A DNA stretch of 64,000 nucleotides, taken from NCBI GenBank assembly GCA_963556145.1, contig OY744464.1, positions 2,108,001 to 2,172,000 of the forward strand, in the 5' to 3' direction. The notes under the pieces are model-generated. The model was not told where the DNA came from, did no database searches, and saw only the letters and a list, made by a program, of their open reading frames with translations. A program made the translations under genes and the position numbers. The DNA comes from Hygrocybe punicea. Its lineage: Eukaryota > Basidiomycota > Agaricomycetes > Agaricales > Hygrophoraceae. Below are positions 42,001 to 54,581 of the stretch, one piece after another. Every line of letters begins with the position of its first letter. Within the stretch, counting starts at the first letter, position 1.

Positions 42001-44080
42001 CATGCAAGCAGGCTTGGAGGGATGGCCATCAGGAGTGAGTTGCACCGCAGACTCAAACATTGAGATCGACTGGTCAATGTCAGTGACATCACCGAGGCGC
42101 TCGAACCGTGTCAACAACGAATTGCCGAGATTATTCATGCAAGCAGGCTTGGAGGGATGGCCATCAGGAGTGAATTGCACCGCAGACTCAAACATTGAGA
42201 TCGACTTGTCAATGTCAGTGACATCACCGAGGCGCTCGAACCGTGTCAACAACGAATTGCCGAGATTATTCATCCGACCAGGCTTGTCTGGACGGCCATC
42301 AGGAGTGAGTTGCACCGCAGACTCAAACATTGAGATCGACTTGTCAATGTCAGTGACATCACCGAGGCGCTCGAACCGTGTCAACAACGAATTGCCAAGA
42401 TTATTCATGCAAGCAGGCTTGGAGGGATGGCCATCAGGAGTGAGTTGCACCGCAGACTCAAACATTGAGATCGACTGGTCAATGTCAGTGACATCACCGA
42501 GGCGCTCGAACCGTGTCAACAACGAATTGCCGAGATTATTCATGCAAGCAGGCTTGGAGGGATGGCCATCAGGAGTGAATTGCACCGCAGACTCAAACAT
42601 TGAGATCGACTTGTCAATGTCAGTGACATCACCGAGGCGCTCGAACCGTGTCAACAACGAATTGCCGAGATTATTCATCCGACCAGGCTTGTCTGGATGG
42701 CCATCAGGAGTGAGTTGCACCGCAGACTCAAACATTGAGATCGACTTGTCAATGTCAGTGACATCACCGAGGCGCTCGAACCGTCTCAACAACGAATTGC
42801 CGAGATTATTCATCCAACGAGGCTTGGAGGGATGGCCATCAGGAGTGAGTCGCAAGGCATCCTGAAACATTGAGATTGACCTCTCAATGTCAGTGACATC
42901 ACCAAGCCGCTCGAACCGTGTTATGAACGAAGTGCCCAGATTATTCATCCGACCAGGCTTGGAGGGATGGCCATCAGGCGTGAGTCGCATGGCATCCTGA
43001 AACATTGAGATTGACCTCTCAATGTCAGTAAGGTCGCCAAGCCTCTCGAAGCGGCGACGACGTGCCCCGCCCAGGTCATCTAGATAAATATATCGCTCTG
43101 GGTGGTCATGAGGAGCTAGTTGTACCGCATCCTCGTAGGCTGCTATCGCACGGTGTAGGTCGTCCACATTCTCGCTAGCAAGGTAAAGGCCCGAGAACAC
43201 GTCACCAAACATGTTCAGAAACGCGGGCTTCTGGCCTGGATCCTGGTCATGCAGAAACTCTTCGTATAGCGAATCCGCCGGATCAATGTCGGTATTACTG
43301 AGCGTCCTCGACATCAGGATGCTTGATATTATCCCGTCAATTACTCCTGATGACATATCGTCAGGTCTATTGATGCATAATTCGACAAAGGGGAACCTCC
43401 GATTCCCGCATTACCTTCGCTTTCCATATTACTTCCATCGCTGTCTTCATTGCTTCCATCACTCTCCATATTACTTCCATCACTTTCCACAGTAATACCT
43501 TCACTTTTAGCTCGATTAAAAGCTGAAAACCTGATTGTGGCAGATCTGTGAGAAGGCGCAGAAGATGTGTGAACAACACTGACGCAATCTCGAGCAACGG
43601 CCCGTCCTCATCCACTTTCACGAGCTTCACAGTTGTTTCTGTAGTAAAGGCGCCAGAATTAGAAAAACAAGAGTGTGCTTGTACGCTATACGCGACGCAT
43701 ACCAGATTCCTGCTCCGCTGATAGGGCTACGATCTCGTCGCTGTTGAGTTTTATGGCACCGAGTAGTTTGGTACCCCCAGCAGCGCTTTCACGATTGACC
43801 CGAATATCAAAGCAAGGAATGCTGGCAGGTCTACAGCAGGGCATCAGAGGGTACGTCTGACTTGTGAGAACGCAACTCACACTTTGATAACACCTTGCAA
43901 CTTCCACGCGGGCTGTGAGGGTTCCCTATCCGCCGGCTCCGTCTGCTGGATGGCATCCGCGGCTACGACTTGAGCAACGAGCCGCGCATCATTCGGGAGA
44001 TCAGGATGTTGAGGGGTTGATGACTTGATAACAATATCTGGAAGGATGATCAGCGCTTCGAGTGGTTGTAACGAGAGCAC
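39007..44080 (-). CDS. TPR-repeat CHAT-domain protein (caspase-like protease fold)
   Basis: Large minus-strand gene. N-terminal exons (about 43400-44080) give a C2-like region (IVIKSSTPQHPDLPNDARLV, PAWKLQGVIKV, IKLNSDEIVALSAEQESGMR, DEDGPLLEIASVLFTHLLRL) seen at the front of many agaricomycete CHAT proteins. The main exon (39826-43356) holds 17 to 18 tandem 45-residue units built on RFERLGDVTDIDKSISMFES, then a helical linker (AIEFRKYTTAIEWLEQGRS). After a short intron comes the CHAT domain (GPLAFLPIHAAG, catalytic His in WVHFACHG, catalytic Cys in FLSACQTAKG), ending at TGA 39007. Both catalytic residues are present, so protease activity is possible. Related bacterial TPR-CHAT acts as a caspase-like immune effector; the fungal role is unproven. 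The 5' exons and start are uncertain. Confidence 0.85.
40730..43030 (-). repeat. Tandem 135-bp array inside the TPR-CHAT gene
   Basis: About 17 units of 135 bp, in frame, nearly identical at DNA level in the middle and more diverged at both ends. Protein units 3-4-5 and 6-7-8 repeat as a block (pattern DK..GRM, DK..QF..ACM, DQ..ACM), so duplication has worked on 405-bp groups. Identity this high suggests recent unequal exchange or conversion and makes assembly of the array uncertain. Confidence 0.9.
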
Positions 44081-44494
44081 TGATTACTTTCGATAACGAT
44101 GATACTGTTGTTGATTGGATGGAAGTCAGTTAACGTTGACCTGAATCACTGGTGGACTAACCAATCTTCCTTGGAGATCATCGTCGATTTGTCGACTGTT
44201 GGTGGTGGCGCTTACCAAGTATAAACTACAGTTTTACATTTGGCTAATCACACGGACACAGCCTGCCAGTGCACTCACCGTCAAGTGTCGTCTCCGAGGC
44301 ACGTCCCGTCTCGCTACCCTGGTTACTATTTACCTGGTCTTGTCTCCTAGTTACCTGCCGCTCGTGTAATTCTTTCATGACCCACCTCTGCCAACCCTAC
44401 TCTCTTTTCTCTTCATTTTCCTTTCCCTTGCGGTTTTTACTACCGGTTCCTATGGAATACGAGAGTGATCAGCTCTAAATGAAGAAACGTGAAC
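44081..44494. other. Upstream region of the CHAT gene, no gene seen
   Basis: Contains CT-rich stretches (44360-44430) and should hold the promoter and perhaps the first exon of the minus-strand CHAT gene. No motif stands out. Confidence 0.35.
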
Positions 44495-45648
44495 AGTCAC
44501 CACTACATGAACGTGCACACCGACACCGACCGATACAAACCTCGCCGCGAGCGAGTTCGTGAAGGCAAGCCAAGCAATCGCCAGTGGTTCTCACATGTCG
44601 GTACAAGTCACTTCTCGATCGCTGACGCCGACTGTTAGCCAATCACCGTCACAGTCAGCCAAGCAACGAAAATATATAAAAACCGCCTCAAACCGCCTAT
44701 TTCCCCCCATCCTCAAAACCAAGCCTCGCCTTACTACAATGCGCACAAGCCACACAAGTTTCGAGCAAGAACGCGCCCACAGCTGTCCGACATCGCACAA
44801 CAACGCGCACAAGCTACGCAAGTTTCGAGCAAGAACGCGCACGGCGATCCAAGACGTGCAAGACCTCGCACAACAACGCGCACAAGTCACAAGATACGCC
44901 CAAGAACGCGCCCTCTATCCGACTCCACCAAGACTCAAGACTCAAGACTCGACTGTCTCGACTTTCAGTGGTCATTCTAGGGAGGGCCGCGGGCTTGGCG
45001 GTGAGGACCACCCAGAGAGAGGCTAGGTGGAGCTACTTGAGATGTGATTCTACTCCACGCAGTTTGATGGCATAGTCTTGGTACGCTCAAAGCCTTCACA
45101 ATCCGAACAGCTATACTGATACTCTGTTTCTACCCATTCAGAGCAAACGTGTGGTCGACCCGCCGGATTACGGGGGTGATCTGGTGCGCGGTTCTGGCCC
45201 CCCGCCTCAAGTTCGGCCGACGCGCTATGGTCACGGCTCGGTTCGTTTTCAACCAAGTGCAAATCCACTTTGCTCTGAAATTTTGTCTTGTTTCCAGGGC
45301 AGCGTCACCCGTGGAGGTGTTCGCATCCGGTTTATAGCCACAAGCATCGCAGAAATCTCGACTGGCATGTTGTCCTATCGAGTATCATTGACATTATCCA
45401 ACTCACTGTTTTGGTTTCCTTTTTACAGAGGAGCGGTTGATGGAGCCAATGTGCCCCAATCGTGATGATGCAGTCGGACTGCCCAACCCTGATCTAGCAC
45501 ACAGTGCTAGATGTCGACGTTGCTAGTGGCCGGCAATGCTCGTCAGGGGAGCCCACATTTTCACTGGTGGACCTTTGCATCGTCGCTCGATTTATCAACA
45601 TATATCATGTTCAAAGTTTGCGTTTGGTTCGGACGAATCCCAATATTT
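44495..45648 (+). repeat. 1.15 kb inverted repeat, left copy
   Basis: Matches 53195-54360 in opposite orientation from AGTCACCACTACATGAAC to GGACGAAT..CCCAATATT, about 93 to 95 % by eye. It has a TATA box (TATATAAAAA, 44673), a short tandem repeat of about 65-75 bases with GCGCACAAG and TTTCGAGCAAGAACGCGC (44739-44890), and a second half open on the plus strand (VDPPDYGGDLVRGSGPPPQV, 45151-45300). One silent change between copies (CCG/CCC in VRPT) hints that this is the coding strand. It may be a gene copy or an undescribed element; no terminal repeats or target duplication found. Confidence 0.75.
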
Positions 45649-46942
45649 TATATCTCATCACAGTAGAGACATACAACTTTTGCTACTTCCGTCATCACCG
45701 GGGCCACATTTGCCTCCACGTAGAATGAAGCTCATAATTTGCCTTGTACTGCCCCGCAAGGGTCCACACGCTCCTGCCATTAATATTGTTCTGTCCAACG
45801 GTCAGAATCAAAAGGCTGGAACATCGACCCAGATCGGAACATCGGAACGTCCTTGTTTGTGTATGTAAATTTCATGTCTTCAAAACCCGAGAATCTGGAT
45901 ATTTGGCAACTTCTCCACTTCTCGAAACGACGCTCTTCTCAATTATCTGAGAGCCTGCCGTGGTAAAAGCCGAATATCCAACAGGTATAGCTCTGGCCCA
46001 GGGAGCCTACGATATCTTACCGCCAACAAGGCCCGTTGAACATATATAGCATGACCCACTCATAAACCTGGGCTATAACCGATTTCTATCCTCTGACAAC
46101 TTTGAGCCCCACTCATCCATAGAGGCCCAATACAACGTCACGGTACGCGTCCATTCGGACACCGATTCACTAATTTTACGTGATCTTGCCAACAGTCTGC
46201 CTCGTCTCCATGCATCCGCAGGATTCTGGAGTTGTGTCTCAAGTCTTTAAACTCGAATTAATCACTTCCCGATGGTGTTGCTTTACGGGCACACCCATCC
46301 ATCCATCAGGGCTTGACAACTCTCCATCTTGGGTGGTCAATGTCGATTCCTCATGGCCAGACTTATCGGCTTATCTCTGTCTGGGCAGATCTCGGGTCCG
46401 TCGATGCACCAACCTTCCGCGTCTTCCACATCTGGAATGCCACTGATACCAACCCTGAAACACAACACAAGTCTCGTCCGTCCTTCTATCGTTATATTGT
46501 TCAAAATGGTATGGCGGGACCCTTGGGAACAAAATGGTCGCCTTTTCGACCATTACCAATTATTATTAGTGTTTCCCCGATATCCGGCGTTGCGGTCGAT
46601 CGTACCCACTACAGCCTACCTGGCGGACAGTAACTAGTCCATCCCGGTTCTTGGGAGGACACGTCATTTCTGTCTCTGTCTATCACAAAGGGGTAGGGAG
46701 GGGACGTGAGCCAGAGAATGCGGTGTTGAAGGGCGAAATAATGTGGCGAAAATGGACACTGAGTGAAGGAGGACACGGTCCATCCTCCAGATATAATCGT
46801 GTATGAGGCGTGCTCTGTGAAGGACAACAGAACTTCGCAGTACTGACATAAACCAGTATCAGATAAACATCTGGACAAAGTGAAAGGTACGTATACACTA
46901 TTACAACCGAGAACGAAGGGAAAACATAAAACTCATTGTTGC
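45649..46942. other. No recognised gene; possible remnant
   Basis: Plus-strand frames such as LGYNRFLSSDNFEPHSSIEA, NVTVRVHSDTDS and LPRLHASAGFWSC (46060-46230) and a stretch to 46640 look protein-like but are broken by stops and frame changes. I do not recognise the family. It may be a gene remnant or have introns I cannot place. Confidence 0.3.
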
Positions 46943-47511
46943 TTATCGCACATAGCCTAACCCGATCTGGACCTGATGAAGAAGAGGGGTCATCTGCTCC
47001 CAGTTCACAGCCTGCGACACTCTTCTGTGTAAGGCAATGATCTGGTCCGTACTGAGGATGATCTTGTACTTGACTAAAAACCCCATCTTGTTCCCTCCGC
47101 TGCGGCGAATGTCATAAGCTTGCGCAAGCCTCCTTTGCAAACATTCTCTTTGTTTCTCGAGTCTGACGTTGGGGCTTAAATAGGATCCTGTAGTTATCGC
47201 CCAGCCGATTGCACCACCAAGGAGTTCTCCTGTGTCTTTAAGGAGACCAGGGTCCATTGTGCGTGTTCTGGGCTTCAAGATCAAATAATGTACGGCAAAG
47301 CCCACACCGGAAATGAAGAAACCTACTTGTAAAGAACTTGGCTTCGCTGAGCGCTCGCATCAATGATGACTTGGCTACTTCGCGGAGAGTGATATAGAAA
47401 CCTACATATATGAAGTAGTGTGTATGCCTGCGAGGACCAGCAGAGGTCTGGAAGTGCAATGCCATCATTGAGTACACTGTACATAAAGTGAAGGACGACC
47501 AGGACTTGCAC
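46943..47511 (-). CDS. Small hypothetical membrane protein
   Basis: Last exon reads VGFFISGVGFAVHYLILKPR, TGELLGGAIGWAITTGSYLS, ECLQRRLAQAYDIRRSGG, ending with GLGYVR at TAG 46943. One or two hydrophobic helices and a basic C-terminus. An upstream exon to 47511 is hydrophobic in two frames, so the start and splicing are unsure. Divergent from the flippase gene, 420 bases apart. No family recognised. Confidence 0.4.
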
Positions 47512-47932
47512 GTACGATAGGGAAAGAAACCAGGGGCAGACTGGATGATAAATGGACCCGAATGTATTTATACCTTATGTTGCGCGCCTCTCAATGACCC
47601 GTTCCTGAGAATAGGGCCGGTGGATCATATCTGTACGAGGTCAGAGTTGTTGCACAAGCTCCCGTTGTCGATGCGCTCGACGGTATCTCTTCTCGAGGAC
47701 TGCATCATCTGTTACGGCGCTTGACTGGCCTGGAAATGCGACGTGAGTTCCTGAGTTCTGAGTTCAGCTGGGACTGCATACAGCAGGTAAAAGGCAAGCA
47801 GACGTACAATCGCCGCTCCGTTATTTAGAACCCTGGAATAATGTAATTTCTTCCACTGGCGGTTGAGACCAATACACGTGATCTCGGCCAAGTTTCACAG
47901 CCCAATATTTCCTTGCTGCTCCTTCCGTAACC

Positions 47933-50900
47933 ATGACTGACAACTTAGACTTTACTCGGCTTGTGTCCTTGAATAATCCTGCTGCAGCTGGCCGATACCA
48001 GCCAACAAGTAACGGATACCCTCCATCTTCTTCTCATAATAACCAGCTTCTGGACCCCTTCTTCGAAGACGACGATGAATTGCCCGACTCTGCATTCGGC
48101 GGTCCACCACCGTCATTGGGATCGCACCAGAATGTTGCATCACTCATTAAAGGCGCAGTGCCTCCTGCTGGCTCAGGATTATCGAAATCAGGCTTAACTG
48201 GTGACCCAGTGGTCTCCCAAGATTGGGCATTCGACAACGACGACTTTCACAGCCAACCTTTCCCTAGTTCTGAATCCTTCCCTGGTCCGTCTTCAGTACC
48301 AAGCAGTCGAACTGTTCACCGAAGAAGAAAATGGAGATGGCCATGGCAGAAGGATAAAGTTGTCAATCGCGAAAGGGTCATCGCACTGAACAACGAAATG
48401 GCTAACGTTGACTTTTGCTCCAACTTTGTCTCTACAAGCAAATACAACATCATGACCTTTTTGCCGAAGTTCCTCGCAGGTGTGTTCATAGCATGCATCG
48501 GCTCGCCATGTTCGTCAATTTTACGTTCATCACAGAACAATTTTCAAAATACGCCAATCTTTTCTTCTTGTTCACCTCTTGCATCCAACAAATCCCTGAT
48601 GTCTCACCCACTAATCCCTACACCACTATTGCCCCGCTCGCTGTTGTTCTTTTGGCTTCTGCGTTCAAAGAGGTTTCCGAAGATATGGTACGTTCAGCAT
48701 TCGGGCACTGCTTTCACCAGCTCAGCCTTGACTTTCCACGTTTGGCACGTTAGAAACGACATCAATCAGACTCGGAACTCAACGCTCGCGGGGCAAAGGT
48801 TCTCACTCCGAATTCAACTTTCATAGAGAAGAAATGGAAAGATATTCGGGTTGGTGATGTCATCCGTCTTGAAAGTGACGACTTCATCCCGGCAGACTTG
48901 CTGCTCATTAGTTCGAGCGAGCCCGAAGGGCTTTGCTATATCGAGACCTCAAACCTTGATGGGTAAGTTTTTTTTCTCGCATCAACCATACACGATCCAC
49001 GAAAATGCATGATTTTTTACAGCGAGACTAACCTAAAAATCAAGCAAGCTTCTCCACAAACGTCCGCCCTAACTTCTCCCTCCCTTGTCACCGTTTTACG
49101 GGGTTCTCTGCATTCGGAACAACCAAATAACTCCCTCTACACTTACGAAGGGACTCTCGATCTTTTGAGCAATGAAGGGCAACCGAAACAAGTTCCTTTG
49201 GGACCCGACCAACTGCTATTAAGAGGAGCACAGATCCGGAACACGCCTTGGGTTTATGGAATCGTGGTATTTACCGGACATGAGACTAAACTCATGCGAA
49301 ACGCAACGTATGTGGCAATTCTTAGGAAATGTACATTCACACTCATCGTTGAAAGTTAGAGCGGCGCCGATTAAGAGAACAGCTGTCGAACGGCAAGTGA
49401 ATGTGCATATCGTGTTTTTAGTCGTTTTACTGCTTGGCTTGTCGGCGGGCTCTACAATTGGAAGCAGTATCAGAGCGGTGAGTTGAATACTGAATGGTTC
49501 CTACGTTTTACTGACCGAAAATCAGTGGGTCTTATCTTCACAACAATGGTACCTTTTCGAAACATCGTCACTGAGTAGTCGAGGTGAATGGTTTGCGATT
49601 TTCGCATCATGTTTCACTTCTAATTCATTGATATTAGCCAAGGTTTTCGTTGAAGGTGGCATATTCTATTTTTCTCACTTTGAACAATTTACATATGACA
49701 TTCTCAGACGTTCTGACTTTCATCATCTTGTACAACAATCTCATCCCAATCTCACTCATTGTCACGATGGAAGTGGTCAAATTTCAACAGGCTCAGTTCA
49801 TCAATTATGACCTTGACATGTACTACGCTCGAACGGATACCCCAGCGGTTTGTCGCACATCATCTCTTGTGGAGGAGCTCGGTCAGATCGAATACGTGTT
49901 CAGCGATAAAACAGGTACTCTAACTTGTAATGAAATGGAGTTCAGATGCTGTAGTGTCGCGGGCGTGGCATATGCAGATGTGGTGGATGAGACGAGGCGA
50001 GGAGATGGTGACGGAGAGGATAGCAAAGATAGGTGGAGAACCTTTGAGGAAATGAGGACATTCGTAAACGACGGAGGAAATCCTTTCGCGGACGTTGTTG
50101 GCCATGGCGGCGATGACACAGAGAGAGAAGTGCTGAAGGAATTTCTCACCCTGCTAGCCGTTTGCCATACAGTCATTCCCGAAATCCGCGATGATAAGAT
50201 GCGTTTTCAGGCGAGTAGTCCTGATGAGGCCGCTTTGGTCGCTGGTGCAGAACTATTGGGCTACCAATTTTATGTACGTCCGTCTTAGGCTCTGGTACCT
50301 CGACCCTCGTTTTCATCCTTGTTCAGATGCGCAAACCGAAGTCCGTCTTCGTCAACATCCAAGGGGTGTCACAAGAATTTGAGATTCTGAACGTTTGCGA
50401 ATTCAATTCAACTCGGAAAAGAATGTCTACCGTCGTTCGTTTGCCGAATGGAAAAATCAAGCTCTTCTGCAAGGGGGCTGATACGGTGATCCTGGAAAGG
50501 GTTAGCAAGAATCAACCCTATACAGAGAAGACTTTGCAACACCTCGAAGTCCGTTTCAATTTATATATATATTTACCTTGACGTTGTTAGTTACTTTTGA
50601 CCTCGTTAGGAATACGCCACCGAGGGCCTTCGGACGTTGTGTATTGCTTCCCGTGACATATCGGAAGCCGAGTATTATCAGTGGGCCACGATATATGATC
50701 AAGCAGCCTCCGTCATTACCGGTCGGGGCGAAGCGCTCGATCAAGCGGCAGAGTTGATCGAGAAAGAAATGTTTTTGCTGGGTGCGACCGCAATCGAAGA
50801 CAAACTACAGGACGGTGTACCTGATACCATTCATACTCTGCAAATGGCTGGGATCAAAGTGGGTTGTTGGTTATCTTTCAAGTGAAATGTTGCTCATCAC

Positions 50901-52945
50901 CCTATTGCATATCAATTATAGGTTTGGGTCTTGACGGGTGACAGGCAAGAAACGGCTATCAATATCGGTCTGTCGTGTCGCCTAATATCGGAGTCAATGA
51001 ACATGGTACGAGACCGTCAATTAAGAGATCCTTAACGAAAACCTCTGACTTACAGAAAGGTCATCGTCAACGAAACTACTGCACAAGACACTCGCGATTT
51101 CATCCACAAACGACTTACCGCAATAAAAAATCAGCGCAGTTCGGGTGAACTCGAAGACTTGGCTCTTATCATAGGTTTGTAATTTTCTCAAATCATTTAT
51201 TTATATTTTTGACACACAGAGTAGACGGCAAAAGCCTGGGTTATGCGTTGGAAAAGGAATTGTCCAAGACGTTCCTGGAACTTGCAATCATGTGCAAGGC
51301 AGTCATTTGCTGTGTGTATATTCGATCGTGGATAACTTGCACGCCTGAACAGTACGTAGGTCGGGTATCGCCTTTACAAAAGGCCCTGGTAGTCAAACTG
51401 GTCAAAAAGAATCAAAAGGCCATTCTATTGGCGATTGGTGATGGAGCTAATGACGTTGGAATGATTCAAGCTGCGCATGTTGGTGTAGGCATTTCTGGAG
51501 TCGAAGTCAGTGCAAGTCAATTTCAACGCAGATGTTGGCGCTCATGCATCGATCAGGGACTCCAAGCTGCTCGTTCTGCAGACGTTGCGATCTCGCAATT
51601 TCGGTTCTTGAAAAAACTTCTGTTGGTCCACGGCGCTTGGAGTTATCGAAGGCTGTCTAAACTCCTACTTTGTCTGTTGTCATTCCTGTCACCCACCGCC
51701 CAGAGCTCACACGTCTTCTAGATTCCTTCTATAAAAATATCGTCTTATACATGACACAATTTTGGGTGCGTACCACCCTTACCTATTTTTTATACTTAAC
51801 TGCTTAGTTTCTGATAGTTCTCCTTCTTCAATAATTTTTCTGGGCAAATTGCATATGAATCATGGACGTTGTCCCTGTACAACGTAGTATTTACCGTGTT
51901 ACCTCCTCTTGTCATCGGTGTTTTCGACCAGTTCGTTTCTGCGCGAATACTCGACCAATACCCACAGCTATATATTCTGGGACAAAAGAATGTCTTCTTT
52001 ACGAAAACTGCCTTTTGGTTGTGGGTCGGAAACGCACTTTACCACAGTCTAGTAAGTGTTGGATTTTCCCCTGGTTCCGAGTGCCTTTTATAACGCTTGA
52101 ATCAGCTGCTCTTCGGCTTCTCCATCATCCTATTTTGGGGCGATCTAAAGCAAACTACAGGTCTTGATTCAGGGCATTGGTTCTGGGGGACAACTCTGTA
52201 CCTTGCCGTCCTACTGACGGTTCTTGGGAAAGCCGCTTTGATTTCAGAGTACGTCATCGTATTCATATGGTCTAGTTTGCAGTCGTTTTATGATTCCCTT
52301 GCCTACTCAGTTTATGGACGAAGTATACTGTTGCTGGTACGTTTTCTTGAGGCAGGGATGTTTTGTACAATGTGGGCTAATAATTGATCTCACAGCAATT
52401 CCGGGGTCTTTCATCTTCACGATGCTTTTTTTGCCACTCTACGCTACAATATCTCCCGCAATTGGATTCTCAACCGAGTACCTTGGTATTGTACCTCGGC
52501 TGTGGTCAGACACAGTTTTCTATTTCATGCTCCTTCTTGTGCCCCCTTTATGTCTTGCTCGCGACTTCGCCTGGAATTAGTTTGTTTCTTTCTGATGTCT
52601 GGCGCTATCTTCGTTCTAATATCCTGCTTTTGCAGTTACCGAAGAACATACAGACCGGCATCCTATCACATTGCGCAAGAAATTCAAAAGTACAATATTC
52701 CTGACTATAGACCGCGGCAGGAACAGTTCGTTTTATTTCTCATCTATTCGTTGCTGTTGACAATCCTGGCTGAGCGATAATTCTAGGTTTCAAAAAGCTA
52801 TCAAGAAGGTTCGGGCTGTCCAACGGATGCGGAGAAATCGCGGATTTGCATTCAGTCAAACAGAAAATGCTGGCCGACAAGACCAAGCGAGATTGATCAG
52901 AGCATATGACACATCAAAATCGAGTGCGAGACCCTCAGGTTATTA
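47933..52945 (+). CDS. DRS2: P4-type ATPase, aminophospholipid flippase of the Drs2 group
   Basis: Starts [20 protein letters not shown] with a disordered N-terminus. Then [20 protein letters not shown], membrane part [13 protein letters not shown], the actuator ([14 protein letters not shown]), helix region [14 protein letters not shown], phosphorylation motif [15 protein letters not shown] (Asp), nucleotide domain ([25 protein letters not shown]), hinge [19 protein letters not shown], six C-terminal helices and tail RPSGY. About 18 short introns, all with workable splice sites in my reading; one donor is GTTTGT and one GTTCGT. No stop is left after splicing, so it looks intact. Drs2 enzymes move phosphatidylserine and ethanolamine to the cytosolic side of trans-Golgi membranes with a Cdc50 partner. 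It stands alone between two inverted repeats. Confidence 0.92.
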
Positions 52946-53194
52946 GAACCCAATACATAGACCAGACATTGTATTTCGTAGTTCATTGCTGCTCCACATA
53001 CACATACACATGCACAGAAAACACATTATAGATAATAGTGATCTTGGCGAAACTGGTAAGGGGAACGAATGATCGGTTATTCCGAAGTTATTTGTCGAGC
53101 CGTGTTTGCTGGTCAAGTTGTTCAACGAGCCTATTTGACAGAAAACAGTAAAACATAGTTGGTGTGGGTGCACGTTTACTGGATACAACAGCAA
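52946..53194. other. 3' flank of the flippase gene
   Basis: 249 bases with an AT-rich start and no gene; should hold the poly(A) site. The inverted repeat begins at its end. Confidence 0.5.
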
Positions 53195-54360
53195 CAAATA
53201 TTGGGAATTCGTCCGAACAAAACGCAAACTTTGAACATGATACATGTTGATAAATCCAGCGAACGATGCGAAGGTCCACAAGTGAAAATATGGGGGCTCC
53301 CCCGACGAGCATTGCCGGCCACTAGCAACGTCGTCATCTAGCACTCTGTGCTAGATCAGGGTTGGGCAGTCCGACTGCGTCATCACGATTGGGGCACATT
53401 GGCTCCATCAACCGCTCCTCTGTAAAAAGGAAACCAAAACAGTGAGTTGGATAATGTCAATGATACTCAGCAGGACAACGTGCCAGTCGAGATTTCTGCG
53501 ATGCTTGTGGCTATAAACCGGATGCGAACACCTCCACGGGTGACGCTGCCCTGGAAACAAGACAAAATTTCAGAGCAAAGTGGATTTGCACTTGGTTGAA
53601 AACGAACCGAGCCGTGACCATAGCGCGTGGGCCGAACTTGAGGCGGGGGGCCAGAACCGCGCACCAGATCACCCCCGTAATCCGGCGGGTCGACCACACG
53701 TTTGCTCTGATTGGGTAGAAACAGAATGTCAGTATGGCTGTTCGGATTGTGAAGGCTTTGAGCGTACCAAGACTATGCCATCAAACTGCGTGGATTAGAA
53801 TCACATCTCAAGTAGCTCCACCTAGCCTCTCTCTGGGTGGTCCTCACCGCCAAGCCCGCGGCCCTCCCTAGAATGACCACTGAAAGTCGAGATAGTCGAG
53901 TCTTGAGTCTTGAGTCTTGGTGGAGTCGGATAGAGGGCGCGTTCTTGGGCGTATCTTGTGACTTGTGCGCGTTGTTGTGCGAGGTCTTGCACGTCTTGGA
54001 TCGCCGTGGGCGCGTTCTTGCTCGAAACTTGCGTAGCTTGTGCGCGTTGTTGTGCGATGTCGGACAGCTGTGGGCGCGCGTTCTTGCTCGAAACTTGTGT
54101 GGCTTGTGCGCGTTGTAGTAAGGCGAGGCTTGGTTTTGAGGATGAGGGGAAATAGGCGGTTTGAGGCGGTTTTTATATGTTTTTGTTGCTTGGCTGACTG
54201 TGACGGTGATTGGCTAACAGTCGGCGTCAGCGATCGAGAAGTGACTTGGACTGACATGTGAGAACCACTGGCGATTGCTTGGCTCGCCTCCACGAACTCG
54301 CTCGCGGCGAGGATTGTAACGGTGGTCTGTGTCGGTGTGCATGTTCATGTAGTGGTGACT
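53195..54360 (-). repeat. 1.15 kb inverted repeat, right copy
   Basis: Inverse of 44495-45648. Its internal GCGCACAAG tandem repeat differs slightly in length. Sequence outside the two copies differs completely, so the edges are sharp. Confidence 0.75.
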
Positions 54361-54581
54361 ATTCACTGCTAATTAGCGTATTATATGTTCGACAAACATA
54401 GCGACTGACTGAGTCAGCCTCTGACCGTTCCTCTCATACGTGCATCCTTTATATTTCCGGTAATGGAGTCTTCAAACATCTCAGGGATGGAAAGTTTTGG
54501 CAGGCAACAGCAAAGGAGAGTGGTCAGGCGATGGACTTTTGGCCAACAAGTCGAAATATGTATATTATTTCTAAAAGCAAA

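Noticed and set aside
40646..42865. 739-codon open frame on the plus strand opposite the CHAT gene
   Set aside because: The repeat unit is 135 bases, a multiple of three, so any frame open in one unit is open in all. The minus strand has the real TPR and CHAT motifs.
40730..43030. CRISPR-like regular repeats
   Set aside because: Units are contiguous 135-bp coding repeats without spacers, in a eukaryotic gene.
45050..45268. Small Cys-containing minus-strand ORF in the inverted repeat (also 53580-53798)
   Set aside because: Differences between the copies change amino acids in this frame but one is silent in the opposite frame; too little evidence to call it a gene.
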